A stretch of 64,000 nt of DNA, taken from NCBI GenBank assembly GCA_965200005.1, contig OZ241331.1:1488001-1552000 (forward strand). The letters run 5' to 3'. Origin of the DNA: Aldehydirespirator sp965200005. GTDB taxonomy: Bacteria > Actinomycetota > Acidimicrobiia > Acidimicrobiales > Aldehydirespiratoraceae. Under the pieces are notes generated by a model. That model made no database searches. It saw only the letters and a program-made list of their open reading frames with translations, and was not told the origin of the DNA. Positions 54,344 to 63,540 of this stretch are shown here, one piece after another; positions within the stretch are counted from its first letter, which is position 1, and each line of letters starts with the position of its first letter. A program made the translations under genes and the position numbers.

Positions 54344-56023
54344 CTAGTTGATCCGGCGTTCACGATCGGCCCAGAGCTTCTCTCGTAGTGCGAACTTTTG
54401 GATCTTGCCGGTCGCTGTCTTGGGAAGCTCACCGAACGTGACGGTCTTGGGTGCCTTGAAGCGGGCAATACGACTCTTGACATGTTCAATCAGGTCGCTA
54501 GACGTAACGTCGGATCCGCGGCGCAACACCACGAACGCTGCCGGTACTTCACCCCACACGTCATGAGGTGCAGCTACAACTGCACATTCCACGACATCAA
54601 GATGTGACGCGAGTGCTTGCTCTACCTCGATTGACGCGATGTTCTCTCCGCCCGAGATGATCACATCCTTGGCACGATCTCGCACTTCCACATACCCATG
54701 GTCATGCATTACAGCAACATCACCGGTGCGGAACCATGTCCCGTCTGGGCCTTCGAGCGAGGCTTCAGCAGTGGCTTCGGGATTCTTGAAATAGCCAAGC
54801 ATCACGTTGTTGCCTTTGATCGCGATCTCGCCCGGAGTCTCGCCATCGGCAGGAACGTCTTGGCCTTCGGTGTCGACTACCCGCACCGACGATGTAACGA
54901 GCGTGCCGACACCCTGGCGTGCCTTGATAGCCGCCTGCCTGCCGGCTGGTAATTCGTTCCAGTCGCTTCGCCAGTCACAGATCAGCGAGGGGCCGTATGT
55001 CTCGGTGAGTCCGTAGAGGTGCGTGACATCAATGTTGAGATCAGCGAGTTGAGAGAGCAGCGTTGGTGTGGGGGGAGCGCCGCCAGTTGCGACCTTGACG
55101 GTACGGGGTGCTGGTGCAGCATCGCGGTGGTTAACGAGGCCAATTAGCACAGTGGGTGCGGCGTTGAAGTGGGTTACGCCGTCGTCTCGGATGGCACGCC
55201 ACACCTCCGCTGGGTCAAGGTCTCGGAGCATGACATGAGTGCCGCCAACTGCGGTTACTGCCCAAGGGAAGCACCATCCATTGCAGTGAAAGATGGGCAA
55301 CGTCCACAAGAAAACGGCGTCGCTGTCGAGACCTGCTTGCGCGGCCATCGCCAGAGCGTTCAGGTTCGCTCCGCGGTGCGAGTACATAACGCCTTTAGGG
55401 GTGCCGGTTGTGCCCGACGTGTAGTTGAGGCTCAACAGAGTCTGCTCGTCTACTACAGCAGCCTGGTGAGGGTTCGCTCGTGCCAGCAGGCTCTCGTATT
55501 GGCACGTAGATGGGGGATCGCCATCGGTAGCGCCCCCGCCGGCATCCTGTCGTTCGCCGGAGGCACCAACGTCGTTAGAGATCACAACAGCCAAGCCGGG
55601 CACTTGCTGACGGATCGCTTCGGCAGTATCCGCCAACTCGTGGTCGACGAACAGAACTTTTGACTCGGCATGGTTAACGATCCAGGCGAGCTCGTTGGCC
55701 GATAGCCGTGTGTTGAGAGCATTGAACACCACTTGGGCCATCGGAAAGGCGAACGCTGCTTCAAGTGCCATGGAGACGTTGGGCGCTAGAACCGATACCT
55801 TGTCGCCAGGCTGCAGTCCTAGCTCTAGGGTTGCACCGGACAGGCGTTCACAGCGGTCTGCGAACTCCGAATACGTGCGGCGCAGCGGCCCGTCCGCCAC
55901 CGCCACGCGATCTCCGTGAACCAGGCGAGCACGTTCGAGGTACGACACCGGCGTTAGCGGCACTGGCACAAACGGCGACGCCGCCCGGTTAGTGAGTTGT
56001 GGTGCCTTGGTCACGTCTGTCAC
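54344..56023 (-). CDS. AMP-forming acyl-CoA ligase, DmdB/FadD-like
   Basis: A 559-residue adenylate-forming enzyme with the P-loop YTSGTTGTPKGVMYSH, LYGLTETYGP, the TGD hinge (WFRTGDVAV) and the C-terminal catalytic Lys in PKTATGKIQKF. The stretch LPIFHCNGWCFPWAV is typical of the acyl-CoA ligase clade containing medium-chain and methylmercaptopropionate (DmdB) ligases. With a DddP homologue in the window, a DmdB role in DMSP demethylation is possible but not established; no dmdA, dmdC or dmdD is seen here. The GTG start at 56023 lacks a clear ribosome site. Probably co-transcribed with mftD. Confidence 0.85.
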   Translation of the reverse strand: MTDVTKAPQLTNRAASPFVPVPLTPVSYLERARLVHGDRVAVADGPLRRTYSEFADRCERLSGATLELGLQPGDKVSVLAPNVSMALEAAFAFPMAQVVFNALNTRLSANELAWIVNHAESKVLFVDHELADTAEAIRQQVPGLAVVISNDVGASGERQDAGGGATDGDPPSTCQYESLLARANPHQAAVVDEQTLLSLNYTSGTTGTPKGVMYSHRGANLNALAMAAQAGLDSDAVFLWTLPIFHCNGWCFPWAVTAVGGTHVMLRDLDPAEVWRAIRDDGVTHFNAAPTVLIGLVNHRDAAPAPRTVKVATGGAPPTPTLLSQLADLNIDVTHLYGLTETYGPSLICDWRSDWNELPAGRQAAIKARQGVGTLVTSSVRVVDTEGQDVPADGETPGEIAIKGNNVMLGYFKNPEATAEASLEGPDGTWFRTGDVAVMHDHGYVEVRDRAKDVIISGGENIASIEVEQALASHLDVVECAVVAAPHDVWGEVPAAFVVLRRGSDVTSSDLIEHVKSRIARFKAPKTVTFGELPKTATGKIQKFALREKLWADRERRIN

Positions 56024-56241
56024 GGCGATCCACGTTAGGAGACCGTTGCTTGGCTTGCCACGAAGGTGCTGGCAAGCGTGCGGTGTGGTTGCGGCTCAAG
56101 TAGATCCGCTTACGGACTCGCACAGGAGTCCGTACGAACAATGTCGATTTGCTCTAGTTGCTCTAGTCTTACCCATGAGCTAGAAATATCAGACATTAAA
56201 ATTGTAACTATTGGGTGTGGATAGTCAGAGGGGAGGCCAGA

Positions 56242-58419
56242 GTGTCAAGCACCGAAACGACAATCCCAGAGAAGTTGCTCGTGCCGCCGCCAGAGTGGGG
56301 ATGCCGGCCGACACCAATCTTGCCGCGCTGCTATGTCAACGCCGTGCGAAACGTCGCCTTGCCAGCTGGACTCAGGGACGGATTGGCAACATCCGCGGAT
56401 GATGAGCGGCTCCGGGTTGTAGGTGACATTGCCGGATACTGGGCATCTTCTCGCCAGCGGGTCCCGAAACCGGTACTTCGTAAGTTGGCCACCTGGATAT
56501 CTGGCGAGTTTCAGCCTCCGCAAGATCTGGTGGTGTTGCCAGCGCACGCTCAGGTAACGCGTTTGCTTGAGTGTTCGCTGAGTACTCGACCGTTCAACTG
56601 CATCATCCGCGGCTTGCGGGAGGCAAGACTTCAGCGCGGACGTGCCATCACGGTAGGCGATCTGCTGTCACTGAGGAGCTTTGGCTTGAGGTCGCTGCTG
56701 GAGACGATGTGCGTTCTCGAAGCTGCCCTAGACAGTGGCTACTTGTTTGACGAGTCCCCCCCCCCAGGAGTGGATCACTTCGCGACGGTGCCGACTAATG
56801 GTCACAACGGGTCCTCAATGTCAGGGTCTAATGGCCGACATTCAGCCTTCTCGTTTAGCCACAATGGCAGCCCATCTTCTAGAAACGCTCAAGCGTCAGC
56901 AATTGACTCAAGAAGGATTCTGGAATCCTGGGGACAGATCATTCCCCAAATTGAGAGATTGCTCACAGCTGCTCGGGATGTTCATGGTGTCGAGACTCTT
57001 GGGGACTCACTATCTGTTGACCTGTCGTCGCTTGTAACTCAGTTTGACCTCAAGAATCAGTTCCAAGACATAACACTCGAAGACGTCATTGGTGACCGAA
57101 CTCTTGCGGGTGACTTGCTGTCGTCAGTGTTCATGCTCTGGCAGTCTTGTTCAGAGAGTAAACGTCTCATCTTGACTGATCGACTATATGCGTCTAATCC
57201 CAAGAGTTGTCGGGAGATCGGCGAAGTAGTCGGCGTGACCGGCGAGATGATTAGGCGACATGCGCTCAACACAATGAAGGCGATTAATGATCCTCAGGAA
57301 TTTGGTGACTTGAAATTCTCCCTTCGTGCTGTGGCAGCTATGATCAGAAGAAGACTAGCTCCTGTAACACGTCAGAGTGAGTTTGAGAAGTTGATAGCTA
57401 CAAGTGTCTGCTCCAAAGATCTTCCGCCGGGAGCTGATACCGAAGTGGTGACCCTTGCACGCTTGATGGTCTCTAGAGAGCTTGACTACAAGCTTGCCCA
57501 CGGCTACTATTTCAGCGAACAAGCAGATGCTCTGTGCTATGAGCTCCTGGACTTTGCAAGAGAGAACGCTGATGACGTCGGGATGTTTGAGGAAGCAAAG
57601 ATTCAAGCTTTGCTTCCTGACGCAGGTTGGCGTCGCCATTGGAATGTACTTTTGAAGCGTGTCAGCCTGTACCCGATTGCATACGGATTTGTAGGGCTAA
57701 GGGACACTAACAAGGCTCGTGTAAAGGCCGCGATTCTCGCTGCCGGTGCACCTACAACGAAGCAGAACATCGCTTCTCTTTCGGGTCTTCCTGTGGGAAC
57801 AGTCGGTTCAACTCTGTCGGCCATCAAATCCATAGTCCGTGCGGACAAGTACCGTTGGGCGATCTCAGACTGGGTCGGTGACAGTTATGACGGCATCTGT
57901 GAAGAGATCAGGCAGCGGATTGATGAGGATGGGGGCAAGACGCGCTTAGACCGCTTGCTTGACGAGATTCCACGACTGTTTGGAGTCAAAGCCACAAGTG
58001 TGCGTGCCTATGCCGAGACTGATCAGTTCAGTATTGATGATGGGTGGGTGAGTCTCTCGTATCCTGGTGAATTGGATCTTGCCCCATTTTCAGATGTTGC
58101 GGTTGGTCGGGACTCTTCAGGCGACCCGTACTGGCAATTCGAAATGGATTCAAGATACAAGAGGGGCTACAGCATTGTTTCGGTTCCTAAGGAACTGGTT
58201 GCAGAGCTTGATTGCCCGATGGGTGGGAACACTCTTGTTCCCGTCCGTTCACCGTCAGATGTTCGCGATGTCTCGGTTATCTGGCGGATGACGTCTCTTA
58301 ACGGACCTGAGATAGGTCGTGTATCAAATGCGCTAGCTGCAATTGAGGCTGAACACGGCGACTCAGTGCGTCTTGTCTTGCATGACGATCGTTCAGTCTC
58401 CTTCGTTCAGGCCGGTTAA
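56242..58419 (+). CDS. large regulator-like protein with RNAP alpha-CTD-like and sigma region 4-like domains
   Basis: A 725-residue protein of no named family. About residues 110-165 (TRPFNCIIRGLREARL, then AITVGDLLSLRSFGLRSLLE) resemble the RNA polymerase alpha C-terminal helix-hairpin-helix domain. A Ser/Asn/Gly-rich linker follows (~175-220). Around 305-350, RLILTDRLY and SCREIGEVVGVTGEMIRRHA look like sigma-70 region 4 helix-turn-helix; a further HTH-like unit is at ~490-540 (NIASLSGLPVGTVGSTLSAI). GTG 56242 follows GGGGAGG by five bases. Codon use and composition are more AT-rich than the flanks, as is the upstream region. It may act on transcription by contacting polymerase or DNA; no partner gene is evident. 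Confidence 0.7.
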   Translation: MSSTETTIPEKLLVPPPEWGCRPTPILPRCYVNAVRNVALPAGLRDGLATSADDERLRVVGDIAGYWASSRQRVPKPVLRKLATWISGEFQPPQDLVVLPAHAQVTRLLECSLSTRPFNCIIRGLREARLQRGRAITVGDLLSLRSFGLRSLLETMCVLEAALDSGYLFDESPPPGVDHFATVPTNGHNGSSMSGSNGRHSAFSFSHNGSPSSRNAQASAIDSRRILESWGQIIPQIERLLTAARDVHGVETLGDSLSVDLSSLVTQFDLKNQFQDITLEDVIGDRTLAGDLLSSVFMLWQSCSESKRLILTDRLYASNPKSCREIGEVVGVTGEMIRRHALNTMKAINDPQEFGDLKFSLRAVAAMIRRRLAPVTRQSEFEKLIATSVCSKDLPPGADTEVVTLARLMVSRELDYKLAHGYYFSEQADALCYELLDFARENADDVGMFEEAKIQALLPDAGWRRHWNVLLKRVSLYPIAYGFVGLRDTNKARVKAAILAAGAPTTKQNIASLSGLPVGTVGSTLSAIKSIVRADKYRWAISDWVGDSYDGICEEIRQRIDEDGGKTRLDRLLDEIPRLFGVKATSVRAYAETDQFSIDDGWVSLSYPGELDLAPFSDVAVGRDSSGDPYWQFEMDSRYKRGYSIVSVPKELVAELDCPMGGNTLVPVRSPSDVRDVSVIWRMTSLNGPEIGRVSNALAAIEAEHGDSVRLVLHDDRSVSFVQAG

Positions 58420-58474
58420 GCAGACCGACTAAACAAGGAGCCGCGCTAGTCGCGCACAGTGGAGTGAACTGACG

Positions 58475-58493
58475 CGCTTGAGAAACTCAAGCG
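58475..58493. terminator. convergent hairpin CGCTTGAG-AAA-CTCAAGCG
   Basis: A perfect 8-bp stem with a 3-base loop, 55 bp after the regulator-like gene and overlapping the stop of the convergent acyl-CoA ligase gene. No T-run follows on the plus strand, so termination efficiency is uncertain. Confidence 0.6.
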
Positions 58494-60100
58494 TTGGTAA
58501 GCCTCTTGCGTAGTTCGTGCTTTTGCACTTTCCCTGATGCGGTTAACGGAAGTTGGTCACAGAACGTAACGGCTCGGGGGACTTTGTAGTTGGCAAGTCG
58601 TTCACGGCTCCATGCAAGAATCGCACCCTCGAGTTCGGTAGTTGAGGTGGCAAGCCGCTTGGCGGCCATGGGGGTGGGCACCACAAAAGCGTGCCCAACT
58701 TCACCTAAACGGTCATGTAGCTGTCCTACGACCGCTACTTGGCCAACAGCATCGTGAGCCAACATCACCGACTCGATTTCCGCCGGGTATGCATTGAACC
58801 CACCGCAGATGAACATGTCCTTGAGCCGGTCGGTGATGGCGATGTAGCCCGCAGAGTCCATCGTTCCGATGTCGCCGGTGTGTAGCCAGCCCCTCTCATC
58901 AATCACGTCTCGTGTAGCGTCAGGATCGCCCAGGTACCCATCCATTACGTTGTACCCGCGCACAACAATCTCACCGGGTTCTCCCCGGCTTAGCTCTTCA
59001 CCCCTACTGTCGATAACTCGTACTTCTACATCTTCGATGGCGCGTCCAGAGGTAGCTGAGATCACTTCTGGTGCATCATCATGTCGGCACATCGTCGCAA
59101 TTCCTGATGCTTCGGTTAGCCCATAACCAGTCACAACAACCTCAAAGTTGAGTTGCTCTCGCATTGCTTCAATCATGGGTACAGGTACGGGAGCAGCTCC
59201 AGTCACTGCTAGCCGCAACGTAGACATGTCGAAGGTGTTGAGATCCTGATGGTTCAGGATGCTCTGATAGATAGCGGGTGGCCCAGGCAACACAGTCACC
59301 CTCTCTTGAGGGATACGTTTCATGACGGACTCCACATCAAACACAGCATGTGGCAACATCGTCGCTCCGGTCATCAAGCAAGCAAGGATCCCAGCGTTTA
59401 ACCCGAAAGAGTGAAAGAACGGGTTGACGATCAGGTACCGGTCACCATGACGGAGACCAATCACTGAAGCCCAACTGCGGTAGGCACGACAGATCGCTTC
59501 GTGATTCAACAGCACGCCTTTGGGCAATCCGGTTGTTCCTGATGTGAACATGATGTGACACGTGTCGCTTGGCGCTACCGGAGCCAGGTCCGTGCCACTG
59601 ATGTCACCCGGCCCGAGCGGTTGGGTCACGAAGTCTTCAAAGGACATAGCGTTTGGCGGCACCGGTGTTCGCAGCGCCACAACCTGCTTGATGCATTTCG
59701 GGACTCCACCGTCTGCCTGCTGGAGAAGGTCTAGGTGGTCAATCCCTAGGAAGCCCGTCGCACAGAACAGCAAACGCGCATCGGATTGACGTAACACGAA
59801 TGCAGCCTCTTGCCCCTTGAAGCGAGTGTTGATCGGTACAACAACCCCCCCAGCCGTGTGTACCCCAAGAGCCGCAACCGCCCATTCCCACCAGTTCGGA
59901 CCCCACAAACCAACCCGATCTCCACGCCGAAGTCCCCAGGCCTGCAAGGCTTCAGCCATCCGCCTGACTTGACTGTTCAAGTCAGCAAACGTCATTCGAA
60001 TGCCGTTGTCGACTATGGCTTCGGATGTCCCGTAGCGGTTAGCGGCCTCACGAACCAGTTGTGGGATTGTGTTGGCCACGATTGGTGATCTGTCAAGCAC
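58487..60100 (-). CDS. FadD3-like acyl-CoA ligase
   Basis: A 537-residue AMP-forming ligase. P-loop FTSGTTGLPKGVLLNH, GYGLTEASG, WLHTGDIGT and the C-terminal Lys in PLTASGKVQKHEL are present. The N-terminal segment PINTRFKGQEAAFVLRQSDAR is strikingly like mycobacterial FadD3, which activates the bicyclic HIP acid from steroid rings C/D; other bulky carboxylic acids are possible. The stop of the P450 gene (60101) directly precedes its GTG (60100), so the two are one operon: oxidation followed by CoA activation. A second in-frame GTG (VANTIPQL) is an alternative start. Confidence 0.86.
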   Translation of the reverse strand: MLDRSPIVANTIPQLVREAANRYGTSEAIVDNGIRMTFADLNSQVRRMAEALQAWGLRRGDRVGLWGPNWWEWAVAALGVHTAGGVVVPINTRFKGQEAAFVLRQSDARLLFCATGFLGIDHLDLLQQADGGVPKCIKQVVALRTPVPPNAMSFEDFVTQPLGPGDISGTDLAPVAPSDTCHIMFTSGTTGLPKGVLLNHEAICRAYRSWASVIGLRHGDRYLIVNPFFHSFGLNAGILACLMTGATMLPHAVFDVESVMKRIPQERVTVLPGPPAIYQSILNHQDLNTFDMSTLRLAVTGAAPVPVPMIEAMREQLNFEVVVTGYGLTEASGIATMCRHDDAPEVISATSGRAIEDVEVRVIDSRGEELSRGEPGEIVVRGYNVMDGYLGDPDATRDVIDERGWLHTGDIGTMDSAGYIAITDRLKDMFICGGFNAYPAEIESVMLAHDAVGQVAVVGQLHDRLGEVGHAFVVPTPMAAKRLATSTTELEGAILAWSRERLANYKVPRAVTFCDQLPLTASGKVQKHELRKRLTNA

Positions 60101-61393
60101 CTATGAGTCCCAAGCTACCAGTAGCTCGCGTGGACCTCGGAACGTGATATTGGGGAATCGTTCAAGTGTCTGACCCTCGATGAGGCGTAGTGAGGGGATA
60201 CGTTGAGTTAGGACTTCGAGCATGATCGTTGCCTCAAAACGCGCCAGTCTCGCACCGAGACAGAAGTGAATGCCCTTGCCGAATGATATGTGGTAGCGGG
60301 CATTGGCTCTGTGTATATCAAACTGATCTGCCCCATCGAATATGTCTGCTTGATGATTCGCAGCGCCCAAACTTAAGAAAATGTTCGTACCGGCCGGCAC
60401 TTCAACTCCCGCTACCTCAGTGTTAATATTCGTGACACGACGCCAGCTTGTTTGTGGAGACTCGAATCGCAATACCTCTTCAAGAGCATTAGGAATCAAT
60501 GACGCATCAGCGCACAACTGATCCCATTGATTGCGATGATGCAGTAGACAGATGAGAGAATTCGAGAGCAGGTGACTCACGATTTCATGACCTGCAAACG
60601 ACAGTCCATAGACGATAGATTCGACCTCTCGAAGAGACAGTTCGTCAGGATCGCTTTGGTGAACAGCTAGCAGTTCTGAAGTGAAGTCATCTGCTGGTTC
60701 GCTTGCACGCATCGCCACGAACTCTCGACAATACCGAAAGTATCCCAGCATCTTGTGAGCAATAGTGATCTGCTCATCTTCGCTGGGTCGTCCCCATGTG
60801 AAGGCAAGCCTGTCAGAGCACCAACGCTTGAGTTTGTCGTCATCGCTCTCGGGAAACCCGATGAAGCGAAAGATTGTCTCACCGGGTAGTGGATGCGCGA
60901 ACAGTGGCACAAAGTCTGCAGGCTGTTCTGCTGCTAGGAGTTCATCAGCAAGCTCGTGACTCCTGCGCCGAATGTATGGCTCCAGGGTGCGCATTCTCCG
61001 ATTGGAGAAGCCACGTTTGGTGTACTTGCGAATGCGACCATGATCTGGTGGTTGGCGATTTGACATTACCGCGATCGGGTTGAAATCCGGTGCAGCAAGA
61101 ACCGAATGTGCTGCCTCGCTGATGGGGAATACAGGGTCTTGCACGTTCTGGGATCCAAACGTCTTGGGATCAAGGAATACCGACGTCACGTCCTCCATCC
61201 GGGTCAACACCAGATAGCCAAGTTCGCTCGCGTAGAACACTGGTTTGTTCTCGCGCAACTCATCAAGAACCGCATATGGGTCCTGCAAGTAGTCGTCGCT
61301 TAGAGGTGTGAACTCGTGGTCGATTGGGCAGCCTCGAGGTGACTCCGGGACTGCCTGCGGCACTCGGTGATACAACTCTGTTGTGCTAGTCAT
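60101..61393 (-). CDS. cytochrome P450
   Basis: A 430-residue soluble bacterial P450. The haem-thiolate loop is FGKGIHFCLGARLARFE, the K-helix ExxR is EEVLRFE, and the I-helix segment SFAGHEIVSHLLSN has His in the position normally occupied by the acid-alcohol Asp/Glu neighbour of Thr (AGHE-IV), an altered oxygen-activation site. ATG 61393 is fixed by GGGAGG four bases upstream; the extension to 61516 is not conserved. It abuts the FadD3-like ligase gene. A ferredoxin and reductase must be supplied from elsewhere. Substrate unknown, possibly steroid- or terpenoid-like. Confidence 0.92.
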   Translation of the reverse strand: MTSTTELYHRVPQAVPESPRGCPIDHEFTPLSDDYLQDPYAVLDELRENKPVFYASELGYLVLTRMEDVTSVFLDPKTFGSQNVQDPVFPISEAAHSVLAAPDFNPIAVMSNRQPPDHGRIRKYTKRGFSNRRMRTLEPYIRRRSHELADELLAAEQPADFVPLFAHPLPGETIFRFIGFPESDDDKLKRWCSDRLAFTWGRPSEDEQITIAHKMLGYFRYCREFVAMRASEPADDFTSELLAVHQSDPDELSLREVESIVYGLSFAGHEIVSHLLSNSLICLLHHRNQWDQLCADASLIPNALEEVLRFESPQTSWRRVTNINTEVAGVEVPAGTNIFLSLGAANHQADIFDGADQFDIHRANARYHISFGKGIHFCLGARLARFEATIMLEVLTQRIPSLRLIEGQTLERFPNITFRGPRELLVAWDS

Positions 61394-61537
61394 GTTTCCT
61401 CCCATGTGACGAAGATCACCTCGGTAACAGCACCCGACCAACGTAGCTTGCCTCCCGGCGCTGTCTAAAGGACAGCACCCGGATCGGCCCGCTAATGGGC
61501 CGATGCGACGCAGCAAATTGGGACAAGGAGGACGGCA

Positions 61538-61783
61538 ATGTCTTCGATACCTTCAGTAGTTGTTGGTGGGTTCCTGGTGTTGCTCGTAGCGTTCGTGGCT
61601 GCGAGCTGCGTCTCGTACCTCAACATCACAATGCGATACGGCTTCGCGACCGGGTCTGGAGTTCTGCGAGCAGCCTGGACGGGCTCGCCGGCCACGATGG
61701 TTGCCTGGCTCAGCGACACCTCAGGTGCAAACGCTCGGTTCTCTCCCACGAGAGCCTTCATCAGCCGAGAGTTCGTCAAGTAA
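61538..61783 (+). CDS. small membrane protein of unknown function
   Basis: An 81-residue protein with one hydrophobic helix (~residues 8-30, VVVGGFLVLLVAFVAASC) and a polar C-terminal half ending SPTRAFISREFVK. A strong AAGGAGG six bases before ATG 61538 argues for real expression. It lies between the divergent P450 gene and glcD. No family is recognised. Confidence 0.65.
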   Translation: MSSIPSVVVGGFLVLLVAFVAASCVSYLNITMRYGFATGSGVLRAAWTGSPATMVAWLSDTSGANARFSPTRAFISREFVK

Positions 61784-61851
61784 CTCTCGGTTAGCTCGCC
61801 CCGGCTAAGCACAGCTGCGCAGCGGAGGCTTGCTTTACGCCTAAGGCCAGT

Positions 61852-63525
61852 TTGCGACCTAAGGTGAAAATCGTGACATCGCGCACGGACACCTTGGGTC
61901 GCTTCCTGCGCCGTCGGACTGCACAAGCAACACGGCTGGGGCAGATGTCCCGTGAGGCAGCCCGAGCCAGGTTTGAGGCTCGCCGCCGCCGCAAACGTGG
62001 CCCGCGATCTTTGTCGGACGATCCACACTCAAGTGGCGATACGACACCCGATTCCTATACATCAGACATCACGCCTGTTGCCGAAAGCAGCGAGGAAGCG
62101 TTGGTCGCAGAACTTGGCGCTGCAATCGGTGCTCACAAGGTGCGTAGCGACGCAGCGGCGCGCTACCTCGCCTCGAGGGATGCGTCGATTTATCGGGAAG
62201 GCAACGCCGGCCCGGTCTGTTTCCCGACCACGACCGAAGATGTCGTGGCGTGCATGAAGGTTGCGATCCGTCACGGGCGAGCCATCGCACCTCGAGGTGC
62301 AGGCACGGGGCTTGCGGGAAACGCAGCACCGCTGGGCAAGCCGGTGGTGTTGTCGATGACAAAGATGAAAGCTCTGCTAGAAGTTGACGAAGCCAATGGT
62401 GTTGCCTGGGTGCAGCCCGGGATGGTCAACCTCGACTTGAGCAAAGCTCTCGCACCTCTCGGATTCCACTTCTCTCCAGATCCCTCAAGCCAGGCGGCCT
62501 GCACGATCGGCGGCAACGTGGCGAACAACTCCGGCGGGCCGCACTGTCTTGCTCAAGGGGTTACCAGTGCTCACGTGGTGGCTACGGAGGTAGTGCTGTC
62601 TGATGCTTCGGTTGTGGTGCTGGGCGATCTGACAGCCGAGCCCGCCGGATATGACCTGCGTGGAGCGTTCGTGGGATCCGAAGGCATGTGTGGGATTGCC
62701 ACGGCGGTAGCTGTACGACTCACCCGCAATCCCGAAACGGTGCGCACGTTGCTGTTGAGCTTTGACGAGGTTGCACATGCGGCGTCGACGGTGAGTGCCA
62801 TCATCGCCGCAGGGATTGTGCCCGCTGCGGTGGAGATGATGGATCGCCGTTGTGTGGGTGCAGTTGAGGATTTCGCCCAGGCGGGATATCCGCGCGACGC
62901 CGCCGCGGTGCTGCTATGTGAGGTCGACGGCCAGCCTGGGGGAGTCGAGATGGCAGCTACCCGGATCGCCGAGATCGCTCGCAGCAGCGGCGCAATCAAT
63001 GTGCGGGTCGCCGCCGACGACGCTGAGCGTGCCCGGCTTTGGAAGGGCCGCAAGAGCGCCTTCGGTGCGATCGCCAACGTCATGCCGGACTATTACCTGC
63101 ATGACACTGTGGTTCCCCGCACGCGCTTAGCCGAGGTGCTTGAGAGGATCTATGAGATCGTGGATCGTTACGAACTGATCGTTCTCAACGTCTTCCATGC
63201 GGGAGATGGCAACCTGCATCCCATCTTGGCTTATGACTCACGAGTCCCGGGCGCCAACGAGCGGATACATGCTGCAGGCAAGGAGATCATCGAGCTCTCG
63301 CTGGAGCTTGGTGGAGCGTTGTCTGGCGAGCATGGCATCGGGGTCGAGAAGCGTGACTACATGAAGCTCATGTTCACTGACGCCGACCTTGAGCAGCAAC
63401 GTCTGTTGAAGTCGTCGTTTGACCCACACTGCCGCCTCAACCCCGGCAAAGTACTGCCGAGCGCCCATAGCTGTTCTGACATTGCCGCGCTGAAGGCTGC
63501 CGATCGCGCCGGCGTCTGGGGCTAA
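61852..63525 (+). CDS. glcD: GlcD-like FAD-linked oxidase (glycolate/D-lactate dehydrogenase subunit)
   Basis: A protein of up to 557 residues with an FAD-binding type 4 (PCMH) domain: VCFPTTTEDVVACMKVA, APRGAGTGLAGNA and CTIGGNVANNSGGPHC, then the C-terminal cap with FHAGDGNLHPI and GEHGIGVEKRDY. These mark GlcD/D-lactate dehydrogenase-type subunits that oxidise 2-hydroxyacids and feed electrons to the membrane chain. The first ~75 residues (Arg-rich, then Ser/Asp-rich) are not typical; GTG at 61873 or a later start is possible. glcE begins 15 bp downstream, which favours a glycolate dehydrogenase GlcDE(F); glcF would lie right of the window. Glycolate is a major phytoplankton exudate. Confidence 0.85.
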   Translation: MRPKVKIVTSRTDTLGRFLRRRTAQATRLGQMSREAARARFEARRRRKRGPRSLSDDPHSSGDTTPDSYTSDITPVAESSEEALVAELGAAIGAHKVRSDAAARYLASRDASIYREGNAGPVCFPTTTEDVVACMKVAIRHGRAIAPRGAGTGLAGNAAPLGKPVVLSMTKMKALLEVDEANGVAWVQPGMVNLDLSKALAPLGFHFSPDPSSQAACTIGGNVANNSGGPHCLAQGVTSAHVVATEVVLSDASVVVLGDLTAEPAGYDLRGAFVGSEGMCGIATAVAVRLTRNPETVRTLLLSFDEVAHAASTVSAIIAAGIVPAAVEMMDRRCVGAVEDFAQAGYPRDAAAVLLCEVDGQPGGVEMAATRIAEIARSSGAINVRVAADDAERARLWKGRKSAFGAIANVMPDYYLHDTVVPRTRLAEVLERIYEIVDRYELIVLNVFHAGDGNLHPILAYDSRVPGANERIHAAGKEIIELSLELGGALSGEHGIGVEKRDYMKLMFTDADLEQQRLLKSSFDPHCRLNPGKVLPSAHSCSDIAALKAADRAGVWG

Positions 63526-63540
63526 TCGAGCGATGCGCGC

